The notes: generated from the letters alone by a model not told the origin. A stretch of 64,000 nt of DNA from JBAZKK01 sp964456925 (GCA_964456925.1 CAYWCX010000001.1:1-64000); one strand, 5' to 3'; positions 37,142 through 45,503 are shown, numbered from the stretch's first letter. A program made the numbers and translations.

Positions 37142-38106
37142 TTTGCCAGCGACTGCCTTACCTTCGCTAAAACCTTTTTTCTTACTCCAGCGATGCTGCC
37201 CTTTAAGGTGCAGCCGCTGGCAGTCTTATGGCCGCCGCCTCCGAAAAACGCGGCAATCTTATTTACGTCGACATTGCCCTGGGAACGGAAGTTTACCCGC
37301 ACCTCATTTCTGGTGCCGAGGTTCTCTTTAAAAAGAAGCGCCACCTCAATACCTTTAACGATACGGGCAAAACTTAAAACCTGCTCGTTGATATCCAGCG
37401 AGGCGTTCCTCTTTACTAATTGCCGCGGTATCTCGCACCAGACAATCTTTCCCGAAGAATCGCGCTTCATGGAAGAAACTATCCGGCTTAAGAGTTTCAT
37501 ATCCCTGAAGGTTATGTCTTCATAAACACGGCGGTAAATATCCACTATATCCAGGCCGTAAGCCACCATCTCTGCCGCCGCCTTATGGGTAGAGGCAGTG
37601 GTGTTGGAATAACGGAATGAGCCGGTATCGCTGAGTATCCCGACGTATAAAAGGGTGGCGATATCCTTGTTAAAGGGAACCTTAAGGCTCTTGTAAAGCA
37701 GGTATACCATCTCCGAGGTTGAAGAAAGGTGCGGCAATACCCAATTTACATCACCGAAGTACTGGTTACTGATATGGTGGTCAATGTTAAGTACGGTTTT
37801 ACCTTCGAGGTTAAGTTCTGCGATTTGCCCCGCGCGCCCTAAATCCGAACAGTCCAGAAGCACCAGGCAGTCAAAGGGAACGAACCGCCCCTTATGGAAC
37901 CTTTTAATATTTTCCAACAGCGGCAGAAAACGGTAACTTGCCGGCACGCGGTCGCTATTCATAAGGATGGCGTTCTTGCCGAGGTATTTAAGCAGCATGA
38001 AAAACGCCACCTCGGCGCCGATGGCATCGCCTTCCAGGCTGGTATGGGCAGTAACCAAGAAGTTATCTTGCTTTTTTAATACTGCGCTTAGTTTTTTTAG
38101 GCTCAT
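37138..38106 (-). CDS. nrnA: DHH-family phosphoesterase, NrnA-like
   Basis: 322 aa. A DHH/DHHA1 protein that degrades short oligoribonucleotides and, in some members, pAp or cyclic dinucleotide products. Motif I reads HTSLEGDAIG (Leu-Glu where many have Pro-Asp), motif III is the canonical DHH (NIDHHISNQ), and the C-terminal DHHA1 GGGGHKTASGC motif is intact. The linkage rbfA-nrnA-ribF recurs in many bacteria. It overlaps rbfA by 44 nt. Confidence 0.9.
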   Translation of the reverse strand: MSLKKLSAVLKKQDNFLVTAHTSLEGDAIGAEVAFFMLLKYLGKNAILMNSDRVPASYRFLPLLENIKRFHKGRFVPFDCLVLLDCSDLGRAGQIAELNLEGKTVLNIDHHISNQYFGDVNWVLPHLSSTSEMVYLLYKSLKVPFNKDIATLLYVGILSDTGSFRYSNTTASTHKAAAEMVAYGLDIVDIYRRVYEDITFRDMKLLSRIVSSMKRDSSGKIVWCEIPRQLVKRNASLDINEQVLSFARIVKGIEVALLFKENLGTRNEVRVNFRSQGNVDVNKIAAFFGGGGHKTASGCTLKGSIAGVRKKVLAKVRQSLAK

Positions 38107-38443
38107 CTAATTTCTTTATCTGGCCCAGCATCTCTTCGATCCTGATGCTGTATTCGCTGGAATGGTCCTCTTTAAAAATAATCTCGGGCGTGAACCTAAG
38201 CCTGATGCGCTGACCGATCAGCCTGCGGATAAAACCCAGGGCAGAATCCAGGGCCTCCCCAGTGCGGGAGTACTCCTGCCCCTCGCCCAGGACGCTGTAA
38301 AAAACCCGGGCATAGCGCAGGTCCGGGGTCAGTTCGACCCGGGTAATAGTTACAAACCCCAGGCGCGGGTCGTTTAATTCGTCATGTACGATGTTGCTGA
38401 TTTCTTTCTTGAGGGTCTGGGCTACCTTGTCGATCCTCGACAT
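38063..38443 (-). CDS. rbfA: Ribosome-binding factor A
   Basis: 126 aa KH-fold protein that helps 30S maturation. The N-terminal RIDKVAQTLKKEISNIVHDELNDPR stretch (quoted in part: NDPRLGFVTITRVELT) and the C-terminal RFTPEIIFKED region match the family. The C-terminal tail is Lys/Arg rich. infB and nusA, its usual neighbours, are not in the window. Confidence 0.93.
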   Translation of the reverse strand: MSRIDKVAQTLKKEISNIVHDELNDPRLGFVTITRVELTPDLRYARVFYSVLGEGQEYSRTGEALDSALGFIRRLIGQRIRLRFTPEIIFKEDHSSEYSIRIEEMLGQIKKLDEPKKTKRSIKKAR

Positions 38444-38445
38444 CC

Positions 38446-38727
38446 TTAAATCATCTCCATTTCGTAATTAAGCAGTTCCGCAGAGCGAAAGCCCTCTACA
38501 AAATTCACTACTGCCGAGAGCGTGCTGTTGACGCCGGCGGAAGTTTTCTCCGCGCCCACTACTGCCAGGGTTGCGCGCTGCCATTTATCCTCCCCGTCTA
38601 TCTGGGTGACGGCGACATTAAAGGAATTGCGCAGTCTGGCGCTAAGGCTTCGCAGCACCATTCTCCTGTCCTTAAGGGAATTGCTTGCAGGTATAAACAG
38701 GAATAATTTTAAAATCCCGATTGTCAC
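38446..38727 (-). CDS. ylxP: DUF503 family protein YlxP
   Basis: 93 aa, of usual length. The PASNSLKDRRMVLRSL and FNVAVTQ(I)D stretches and the conserved Trp in DKWQRA match DUF503/YlxP, a small protein found beside rbfA in many bacteria and with a role in ribosome assembly in some. Its exact action is unproven. Confidence 0.88.
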   Translation of the reverse strand: MTIGILKLFLFIPASNSLKDRRMVLRSLSARLRNSFNVAVTQIDGEDKWQRATLAVVGAEKTSAGVNSTLSAVVNFVEGFRSAELLNYEMEMI

Positions 38728-38732
38728 CGCGA

Positions 38733-40001
38733 TTAAAGCCCGGCTAATCTGCGCACCAGGGCAATCTCCTCTTCTCTGCTTTTGACTGAACCGTTAAGCC
38801 GGGCGTCTAAAATCTTGCGGAAAATCTTCTGGTAACGCGGCCCCGGCTTCAGGCCTAAGCTTTTAAGGTCATCTCCCGAAATCCGGATGCGCATCCCGTT
38901 GTAGGTAGTAAAGAACACCTCGATATACCGCAGCAGCTTTTTATTACGGTATTTTACCCGCAGCATTATAATGACCTCATAACTTAAAGGCTCCAGCAAA
39001 TGATAAACCCGGCTGGGCCTGATATTAAGCATGCTTAATTGGCGCGCTACCGGCTTAATGTTTTTAGCAGTAAGGAGCCTCTTGGTTTCTCCCCGCGAAA
39101 GGGCAAATTTCTTAGCAATTTTTTTAACCGCCGGCGCATCCAGGGATTCCAGCATCGCCATAAAATAAATCAGCCAGCTGTCCAGGCGCCTGCGCCGCGG
39201 GTAGGTCCTCTTAAACCAGTAAACCTCTCTCTTAACCGCCCTCAAAAGGAGCTGGCTTTTCCGGGAAAGCCTTAAGCCCGTTGCGATAAACTCTAACCCG
39301 ATTAGTTTCTGAATTGCCATCAGCGCCTTAAGCGGTTCGGCTTCTTTCAAAATCAGGATTAATTCATCGCGCACCCGATGCGGATGCACTTTATCCAACG
39401 CCTTCAGCCGCGAGGCCTCTTTAAGCAAGCGCAGGGTATGGGGTTCGTTCTTAAAGTTGTAGCGTTTCTGAAAACGGATAGCCCGAAGCATCCGGGTAGG
39501 GTCATCGATAAAACTCAAGTCGTGCAGGATGCGGATATTTTTCTTGCGGATATCTCTTCTGCCGCCAAAGGGATCCAGGAGTTTGCCGAAATTATCCTTA
39601 TTGATGCCGATTGCCATGGCATTAATGGTAAAGTCGCGGCGTGCCAAATCATCCATCATGTTGCCCGGCTCCACTACCGGCAAAGACGCCGGCGCAGGAT
39701 AGGATTCCCGGCGCGCGGTGGAGATATCTATTTTTAGATATGGACTAATCACTACCGTGGCAGTGCCGAAGCGGCGGTGCCTTACCAGCCTGGCGCCTAA
39801 TTTTACCGCCAGGACCTCGGCAAATTCAATGCCGTTACCCTCCACTACAATATCCGAATCCAGGTTACTCGCGCCCATGATGAGGTCGCGCACAAAACCT
39901 CCTACGAGATAGGCGGGCATCCGATAAGCATCGGCAATGCCGCCGGCCATACTTATCAAACCCTTGAGTTCCGGCGGTATCTTCCTGAAATATTCTTTCA
40001 T
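38733..40001 (-). CDS. cca: CCA tRNA nucleotidyltransferase / poly(A) polymerase family protein
   Basis: 422 aa class II nucleotidyltransferase. The N-terminal head has the LVGGFVRD and DSDIVV motifs (Gly-rich and DxD-like), with RRDFTINAMA next and a basic-residue neck (RIRFQ-type, RAIRFQKR). A tail of about 200 residues is helical. Whether it adds CCA or A tails cannot be told by eye; the one tRNA in the window already encodes CCA. Confidence 0.82.
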   Translation of the reverse strand: MKEYFRKIPPELKGLISMAGGIADAYRMPAYLVGGFVRDLIMGASNLDSDIVVEGNGIEFAEVLAVKLGARLVRHRRFGTATVVISPYLKIDISTARRESYPAPASLPVVEPGNMMDDLARRDFTINAMAIGINKDNFGKLLDPFGGRRDIRKKNIRILHDLSFIDDPTRMLRAIRFQKRYNFKNEPHTLRLLKEASRLKALDKVHPHRVRDELILILKEAEPLKALMAIQKLIGLEFIATGLRLSRKSQLLLRAVKREVYWFKRTYPRRRRLDSWLIYFMAMLESLDAPAVKKIAKKFALSRGETKRLLTAKNIKPVARQLSMLNIRPSRVYHLLEPLSYEVIIMLRVKYRNKKLLRYIEVFFTTYNGMRIRISGDDLKSLGLKPGPRYQKIFRKILDARLNGSVKSREEEIALVRRLAGL

Positions 40002-40013
40002 TTCCCTCTCCCT

Positions 40014-40040
40014 ACATACTAAATACTAACTACTACCTAC
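40014..40040. repeat. Short low-complexity TACTA repeat
   Basis: About 27 bp between cca and xerD built from TACTA/ACTAA units (ATACTAAATACTAACTACTACC). It could be slipped-strand or decayed sequence; no promoter or hairpin is evident there. Confidence 0.5.
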
Positions 40041-40045
40041 TGCAA

Positions 40046-40933
40046 CTATGGACGCGGGTGAAACATCTTGTGTATGGTCTTAAGCCTGTCCTTATTAATA
40101 TGCGTATAAATCTGCGTCGTAGAGATATTGCTGTGGCCGAGCATCTCCTGCACCGAACGCAGGTCTGCCCCCCGTTCTAACAAATGCGTGGCAAAAGAAT
40201 GCCTCAGGATGTGCGGCCGGATGGGCTTTTTAATTCCCGCCTGGCGGGCATACCTCTTGATGATCTTCCAGAGGGACTGCCGGGAGATTCTTTTACCGAA
40301 ACGGCTTAAAAAAAGGTATTCGCTGGTCTTGCCTTTTAATAATTTAGGCCGTGATACCTCCAGATACCTCTGCACGCTCCTGATTGCCTTTTTACCCAAA
40401 GGTATAACCCGCTCCTTATTCCCTTTTCCTATGCAACGCAAAAAACCCACATCGACATTCACGTTGTCGGTTTTTAAATTCACTGCCTCGGATACGCGCA
40501 TGCCGGTAGCATAGAGTGCCTCGAGTACCGCCTTATCCCTTACGCCCAGCTGCTGCCGTATGTCCGGCTGCTCCAAGAGTTTGGTTACCTCATTTATTGA
40601 TAAGGCATCCGGAATCTTCTTCCAGAGTTTCGGGGAATCAATCAGGCTGCTGGGGTCGGTTTTAAGTATCTTCTCCCTTACGAGGAACCGGTAAAAGGCC
40701 TTGATTGCCGCCAGCCTCCGCGCCACGGAATTGGCAGCCAGGCCCTTATCCTTCTGGGAAAGCATAAAATTAGTAATATCGTTTCGGGTGGTGCGTGATA
40801 AGGTATCAATGCCTTTTGACTCCAGGTAATTCATATAATAATTCAAGTCTTCCTGATAGGAAGTAATGGTATTGCGGGATAACCCCCGCTCCACCGACAA
40901 ATAATTTAAGAAGGCCTCGATTAGTTCGCGCAT
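40046..40933 (-). CDS. xerD: Tyrosine recombinase XerC/XerD
   Basis: 295 aa, of usual length for the housekeeping recombinase that resolves chromosome dimers at dif. An N-terminal SAM-like domain (about 1-85) precedes the catalytic domain with the full set Arg146, Lys170, His241, Arg244, His267 and Tyr276. Its linkage with cca and ligA rather than with an integrase context points to a core gene, not a phage integrase. No second Xer is in the window. XerC versus XerD cannot be told apart; the symbol is provisional. Confidence 0.88.
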   Translation of the reverse strand: MRELIEAFLNYLSVERGLSRNTITSYQEDLNYYMNYLESKGIDTLSRTTRNDITNFMLSQKDKGLAANSVARRLAAIKAFYRFLVREKILKTDPSSLIDSPKLWKKIPDALSINEVTKLLEQPDIRQQLGVRDKAVLEALYATGMRVSEAVNLKTDNVNVDVGFLRCIGKGNKERVIPLGKKAIRSVQRYLEVSRPKLLKGKTSEYLFLSRFGKRISRQSLWKIIKRYARQAGIKKPIRPHILRHSFATHLLERGADLRSVQEMLGHSNISTTQIYTHINKDRLKTIHKMFHPRP

Positions 40934-40934
40934 A

Positions 40935-41558
40935 TCAGTTTAAAAAAGGATTACTTTCCCGTTCCTCCCCGATGGTAGAAGAAGGCCCGTGTCCGGGATA
41001 AACCACGGTATCATCGGGCAGTTTGAATAATTTCTCCTTGATGGACTTGATAATGGCATTTTCGCTTGCGCCGGGAAAATCCACCCTGCCTACCCCCTGA
41101 TAAAATAAGGTATCCCCGCTAAAAAGAATTTTATTTTCCGGCTGCCTCAAAAGCAGGCATATCCCGCCGGCGGTGTGACCCGGGGTAGCGATTACCTCTA
41201 AGCGTATGCCTCCTAATGCGATGATGTCGCCGTCCCTGACGGTTTTAATCATAACCTTTCCCACGGCATAGGACTGAAAGAGCAACTCCGAAAGATTAAG
41301 GCGGGTATCTTTCAACAGCGCCTCATCATCGGGATGAATGTAAACAGGGACGCCGAACTTGTCGTCGCAGCCGATATGGTCAAAGTGGCCGTGGGTATTA
41401 ATAACGATGCCGGGGGTGAGTTTATGTCTAGCCAGGACCTGACGGATTTTCTTCTCGTCTGCTCCGGGGTCGATGATAACGGCCGGGCTTGCGGCAGCCT
41501 CTGCCAGGACATAACAATTCACCGCAAAAGGGCCTACGGTGAGCGTCTCCAGTATCAT
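40935..41558 (-). CDS. Metallo-beta-lactamase-fold hydrolase, GloB-like
   Basis: 207 aa from the ATG at 41558. The HGHFDHIGC motif, a downstream Asp/His set (TPGHTAGGICL, SGDTLFYQGVGRVDFPG) and the C-terminal VYPGHGPSSTIGEE pattern belong to the glyoxalase-II-like MBL proteins that cleave thioesters or related esters. The real substrate is unknown. It lies 1 nt from xerD and overlaps the upstream lipoprotein gene by 4 nt. Confidence 0.85.
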   Translation of the reverse strand: MILETLTVGPFAVNCYVLAEAAASPAVIIDPGADEKKIRQVLARHKLTPGIVINTHGHFDHIGCDDKFGVPVYIHPDDEALLKDTRLNLSELLFQSYAVGKVMIKTVRDGDIIALGGIRLEVIATPGHTAGGICLLLRQPENKILFSGDTLFYQGVGRVDFPGASENAIIKSIKEKLFKLPDDTVVYPGHGPSSTIGEERESNPFLN

Positions 41559-42088
41559 GCCAGGCAATCCTTAATCTTGAAGTAACTGAAATCCCTGAGC
41601 ATATTCCTGCGGATGCGTTCGGCGCGCTGGCGGTTAACGGCAAGGTCATAGCCGTAGGTATCCCGGCTAATCGCGTTTTTCAGCTCCTCGCTCTGGCGGA
41701 TGTAATCATCTAACCTCAACTGGGTGTCGGGATTCAACATTAACCGCATTTGATAAAGATTTTTCAGGGCTTCATTGGCGCAATCTATCCGCTTTTTATT
41801 GTTGCTGCCGTCGGTCAGGGATTGGATTAACTCATCCTGCCAGGATTTCCAGAAAAGAAGATACTGCCGATACAATTCTTCCCTGGTCATCTCGGGCCCG
41901 CGGTATTCCTCCGGCACCAGCACCATCGGCTCGGGAGCCTCTTCCTTCTTGGGTTTTCTGGTAAACTTGCGCACAAAGGCCTCGCAGCCTAACAAAGTAG
42001 CCAGCAATAGGTAGGTAGTAACCAGCATAAGTATTCTGAATTTTACTCCTCTGCCTGGCTGGTGCGGGTTTTGACTCTTAGATTTCAT
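41555..42088 (-). CDS. Predicted lipoprotein of unknown function
   Basis: 177 aa. A basic N-terminus and hydrophobic segment lead to a lipobox LLGC with Cys35 as the lipidation site, so it should be processed by Lgt and LspA (both in the window) and reach an outer face of the envelope. The mature part is alpha-helical and highly charged, with a Lys/Glu/Pro-rich linker (about 40-65) followed by a region of likely helical bundle. I do not recognise a family. It is co-transcribed with ligA, which it overlaps by 4 nt, and the MBL hydrolase. Confidence 0.7.
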   Translation of the reverse strand: MKSKSQNPHQPGRGVKFRILMLVTTYLLLATLLGCEAFVRKFTRKPKKEEAPEPMVLVPEEYRGPEMTREELYRQYLLFWKSWQDELIQSLTDGSNNKKRIDCANEALKNLYQMRLMLNPDTQLRLDDYIRQSEELKNAISRDTYGYDLAVNRQRAERIRRNMLRDFSYFKIKDCLA

Positions 42089-44079
42089 TTCAGCATCTCC
42101 TTGAATTCTTCTTCATCAATAATTTTTACTCCCAGTTTCCTGGCTTTGTCATATTTTGAGCCGGGGTTTTCGCCGGCTACCACGAAATCCGTATTTTTAC
42201 TTACCGCGGAGGAGAGATTACCGCCAGCCCTGCGCACCAGGTCTTCGGCCTGGCTGCGGCTAAAACCCGCCAACTCTCCGGTAAAAACAACTGTCTTCCC
42301 AGTTAGGGCTGATTTCTTGATAACCGCGCTTTTCTCCCCTAAATTCAAACCCGCATTTTTAAATTTGCCGATAATCCTCCTGGTGACAGGTTGTCTGAAA
42401 AATTCCACGATAGACCCTGCCATCACCGCGCCTACCTCATAGATGCTGTCGAAATCAACGCTATCAGCCCCTATTAAATAATCCAAGGTCTTGAATCTCT
42501 GCGCTAAAACATAAGCTGCTTTTTCGCCGATATGCCTGATGCCTAATCCATAGATAAGCCGCGAAAGAGGCTGCTGCTTGCTCTTTTCAATCGCAGCCAG
42601 GAGGTTATCCGCTTTTTTATCTTTGAATAATTCCAGTTTCAGTAAATCTGCTTTTTTCAAGAAATATATATCCGCGAAGTCCTTTACCAGCCCTTTCTTT
42701 ACCAGCTGCTCCACCAATGACTCACCCAGGCCTTCGATATCCATTGCCTGGCGCGAGGCAAAATGTAACAACCCTCTTTCCAATTGCGTCGGGCATGAAG
42801 GGTTAATGCAGCGGTAGGCAACATCCTCCTCTTTTTCCTTGACGATTTTACCGGAACAGGCCGGGCACTTCTTGGGTATCTTAAAGGCCGGGCCGCCGCC
42901 GTCTTTCACCACCTTGACTACCTTGGGTATAACCTCCCCCGCCCTTTCGATTAATACGCGGTCGCCTACTTTAATCTTAAGACGCCGGATCTCGTCAAAG
43001 TTATGCAAGGTGGCATGCCTGATAATGACCCCGCCGCACTCCACCGCTTCCAGGTCTGCCGTCGGAGTGATAACGCCGGTCCTGCCGACATTAATCTTAA
43101 TGCCCAGGACCTTGGTAGTTGCCTGGCGCGCGGGAAACTTATAGGCCTCTGCCCAGCGCGGGCTCTTCAGGGTGTATCCCAAAGCATTATGCTGCCTGAT
43201 ACTGTTGACCTTTACTACTATCCCGTCGATTTCATAATCTAAAACATCGCGCTTCTCCTGCCAGGATTCGCAATAAGCGATGACCTCATCCAGACTCTTA
43301 CAGAGTTTAGAGTGCGGGTTCACCGGTATGCCCCACTCTTTTAAGTCCTCGAGGAACTCCCAATGCGTGTCAATGGCAGCTCCGCGGTATTCACCCAAAG
43401 AATGCGCAAAGAACCTTAATCTCCTTTGAGCCACTATCGCGGTATCCAACAACTTTAAAGAACCGCTGGCAGCATTGCGGGGATTGGCAAACAATACCTC
43501 CCCCGCGGCTTCTCTTTCTTTATTAAGGATAGCAAGGTCCTTGCGGTTCAGGTAAACCTCGCCGCGGACCTCGATAAAATCCGGAATATCTTTACCTATT
43601 AATAACAACGGGATGGCACGGATAGTTTTAATATTCCGGGTGACATCTTCCCCGGTTTCTCCGTCTCCGCGCGTGGCGCCGATAACAAGCCTGCCCTTCT
43701 GGTAAGTGAGGTTGGCGCTAAGCCCGTCAATCTTTAATTCGGTAACGTATTCCACTCTTTCCCCGGATTTCAAACCCTTATGCACCCGCCCCTCCCAATC
43801 CCTTAACTCTTCAAAGGAATAGGTATTATCCAGGGAGAGCATCTTTTCTTTATGCCTCACCGTGGCAAAGCCTTCCAATATCCCGCCGCTTAAGCGCACG
43901 GTCGGAGAATCCTTGCTTTTAAATTCCGGGTGCTTCTCTTCTAATTCTTGAAGCCGGGACATCATATTGTCGTATTCCTTATCGGATATTTCCGGCTGCG
44001 ATAAAACATAATAAAGATAATCGTGATGTCTGATATCCTGCCTTAGCTTCTCGATCTTTTTCTGGATTTCGCTCTTCAT
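42085..44079 (-). CDS. ligA: NAD-dependent DNA ligase
   Basis: 664 aa with the full layout: adenylation domain with catalytic Lys116 (ELKIDG), OB fold, a four-Cys zinc finger (CPACSGKIV...CINPSC), helix-hairpin-helix repeats (about 460-560) and a C-terminal BRCT domain (about 590-664). It seals nicks in replication and repair using NAD. It starts 4 nt inside the preceding phosphoesterase gene. Confidence 0.97.
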   Translation of the reverse strand: MKSEIQKKIEKLRQDIRHHDYLYYVLSQPEISDKEYDNMMSRLQELEEKHPEFKSKDSPTVRLSGGILEGFATVRHKEKMLSLDNTYSFEELRDWEGRVHKGLKSGERVEYVTELKIDGLSANLTYQKGRLVIGATRGDGETGEDVTRNIKTIRAIPLLLIGKDIPDFIEVRGEVYLNRKDLAILNKEREAAGEVLFANPRNAASGSLKLLDTAIVAQRRLRFFAHSLGEYRGAAIDTHWEFLEDLKEWGIPVNPHSKLCKSLDEVIAYCESWQEKRDVLDYEIDGIVVKVNSIRQHNALGYTLKSPRWAEAYKFPARQATTKVLGIKINVGRTGVITPTADLEAVECGGVIIRHATLHNFDEIRRLKIKVGDRVLIERAGEVIPKVVKVVKDGGGPAFKIPKKCPACSGKIVKEKEEDVAYRCINPSCPTQLERGLLHFASRQAMDIEGLGESLVEQLVKKGLVKDFADIYFLKKADLLKLELFKDKKADNLLAAIEKSKQQPLSRLIYGLGIRHIGEKAAYVLAQRFKTLDYLIGADSVDFDSIYEVGAVMAGSIVEFFRQPVTRRIIGKFKNAGLNLGEKSAVIKKSALTGKTVVFTGELAGFSRSQAEDLVRRAGGNLSSAVSKNTDFVVAGENPGSKYDKARKLGVKIIDEEEFKEMLK

Positions 44080-44804
44080 AACCCTCTTAAAAGCCTCTCG
44101 CCCAAAAAACGCGGCAGCCCTGATTCGATAATCTTTCTCCTTGCCGCCCCTATGTCATAACCTACCCTTTTAATCATAACTTTTTTCTTGGCGGTATCGT
44201 AGATGCAGTAACAAGCGCGAGGGTCATTATCGCGGGGCTGGCCTACGCTGCCGGCATTAACGATATATTTGTTGTCCTCTTCGAGAGATATACTATCGGC
44301 GTTGATGCACAGGATGCGCTTGTTTTGGTCCTGGGCGAATATGGCGGGAACGTGGGTATGGCCGATAAAACAAATCTTGTGGTCTAATAATTCAAAACTA
44401 TTGCGGCTGGAGTGCGTGTCTAACATATAGTTAAAATCCTGCGGGGCATCAAGGGTGCCGTGGACCAGGGTTAAATCGTCATTGCGGTAAACTAGTTCAA
44501 GGGCCGCTAAAAAATCCTGCTCTCCGGAATCAAGCTTCTCTTTGGTCCAGGATATTGCCTGCCGGGCTTCATAATTGAAGTAATCTACCCCCAATAAACC
44601 CGCTGTTGCCCGGTCATGATTTCCGGCAACCGCAACTGCCGCAAGTTCCTTTATCGTTGTGATACAATCCGCGGGATTAGCGGCGTACCCTACGATATCT
44701 CCGGCGCATAGATAACGGTCAACAGATTCGTCTTTACAGGCATCCAGCACCGCAGTCAAGGCTTCCAGATTAGCATGGATATCGCCCAATATCCCGTAGC
44801 GCAT
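44076..44804 (-). CDS. Calcineurin-like metallophosphoesterase
   Basis: 242 aa of the YfcE/MJ0936-type family. The metal-binding motifs GDIHAN (D8, H10), CAGDIVGY, AGNHDRA, VHGT and GHTH are all present, so the two-metal site is intact. The substrate is unknown; relatives act on small phosphodiesters or proteins. It is between acyP and ligA with 1- and 4-nt overlaps. Confidence 0.85.
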   Translation of the reverse strand: MRYGILGDIHANLEALTAVLDACKDESVDRYLCAGDIVGYAANPADCITTIKELAAVAVAGNHDRATAGLLGVDYFNYEARQAISWTKEKLDSGEQDFLAALELVYRNDDLTLVHGTLDAPQDFNYMLDTHSSRNSFELLDHKICFIGHTHVPAIFAQDQNKRILCINADSISLEEDNKYIVNAGSVGQPRDNDPRACYCIYDTAKKKVMIKRVGYDIGAARRKIIESGLPRFLGERLLRGL

Positions 44805-45076
44805 CAGAAGGCAATCGTGAAATCTTTAAATTCTCCGCTGGCCGGCTGCCACTCAATCTCGGTATCCTGAATATAGCGGGAAAAATACTGTGTGATTTTG
44901 TCTAAGAATTTTTTCAGGGTCTCTTCGGGCGCTTCGGCGAGAATCTCTACCCTGGAGTCGCCAAGGTTCTTTATCCACCCCGAAACGCCGAATTCCTCGG
45001 CAATACTTCTGGCGGTGAAACGAAACCCCACCCCCTGTACTCTGCCGCTATAATATGCATGCACCTGCTTTTTCAT
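44804..45076 (-). CDS. acyP: Acylphosphatase
   Basis: 90 aa from the ATG at 45076, of usual length. The GRVQGVGFRF motif with the catalytic Arg and the GWIKNLGDSRVEI motif with the catalytic Asn are complete. A reading from a GTG at 45130 would add 18 residues, but part of that stretch (45107-45130) is the outer arm of repeat C1, so I reject it. It is the first gene after the repeat C cluster. Confidence 0.9.
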   Translation of the reverse strand: MKKQVHAYYSGRVQGVGFRFTARSIAEEFGVSGWIKNLGDSRVEILAEAPEETLKKFLDKITQYFSRYIQDTEIEWQPASGEFKDFTIAF

Positions 45077-45106
45077 AGAACGCTTTAACGGGCCCTCACT
45101 TGGTCT

Positions 45107-45286
45107 AATTTTAGGTTTTGCTTCCGGCACGGAAAATTTTTGCCGTCTGCTTCGGTTTACGGCTCGCTCCCGTAAAGACTATCGCCGACACGACATACTC
45201 CCGCTCGCCGTAATCCCTCGCAGACCCAAGCAAAAATAAGATGTCAAAAATTTTCTAATGTGCCTCCAGCAAAATCCTAAAATTTA
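45107..45286 (-). repeat. Structured palindromic repeat, copy C1
   Basis: 180 bp copy in minus orientation, next to acyP. Inner stem GTCTGC / GCAGAC as in A2, but the apex (GGGAGTATGTC...GCGATAGTCTTTACGG) is like A1, so stem and apex types are combined differently. A 12-16 nt insertion widens one arm near 45221-45240. The outer arms are TTTTAGGATTTTGC / GCAAAACCTAAAA. It lies 43 bp from copy C2. Confidence 0.85.
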
Positions 45287-45329
45287 CCACGCTAAGTTAC
45301 CCGTTAATCCTATAGCTGATTACGCTCTA

Positions 45330-45500
45330 TAATTTATGCGTTTCGCTGGAGCGCACATTAGGATTTTTACGGTAGGAGTGCGCAAGGGATTACGCCGAAC
45401 GAAAGGTGGCGAGCCCGCGTTAGCATACTGCCCGAAAGAGAGGCGTAAACCGTAGCGCACGGCGTAAAAATCCAGTGCACGGAAGCGAAAGCATAAATTA
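45330..45500 (+). repeat. Structured palindromic repeat, copy C2
   Basis: 171 bp copy in plus orientation. The outer arms are perfect (TAATTTATGC / GCATAAATTA, TTTCGC / GCGAAA). The middle stem GGATTTTTACG / CGTAAAAATCC and inner GTGCGC / GCGCAC match A1. The apex is the most divergent of the five (GAACGAAAGG...GCGTTAGCATACTGCC) and is closed by ACGCC / GGCGT. It ends 3 nt from the 3' end (CCA) of tRNA-Pro. Confidence 0.85.
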
Positions 45501-45503
45501 AAA

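Noticed and set aside
36950..37525. 191-codon frame opposite ribF and nrnA
   Set aside because: Shadow of two firmly assigned genes; composition lacks a domain I recognise.
39718..39912. Plus-strand frame inside cca
   Set aside because: Shadow of the cca head domain on the other strand.
40046..40933. Phage or genomic-island integrase
   Set aside because: The tyrosine recombinase lies among core genes with no phage genes, att sites or composition change, so XerC/D is the better reading.
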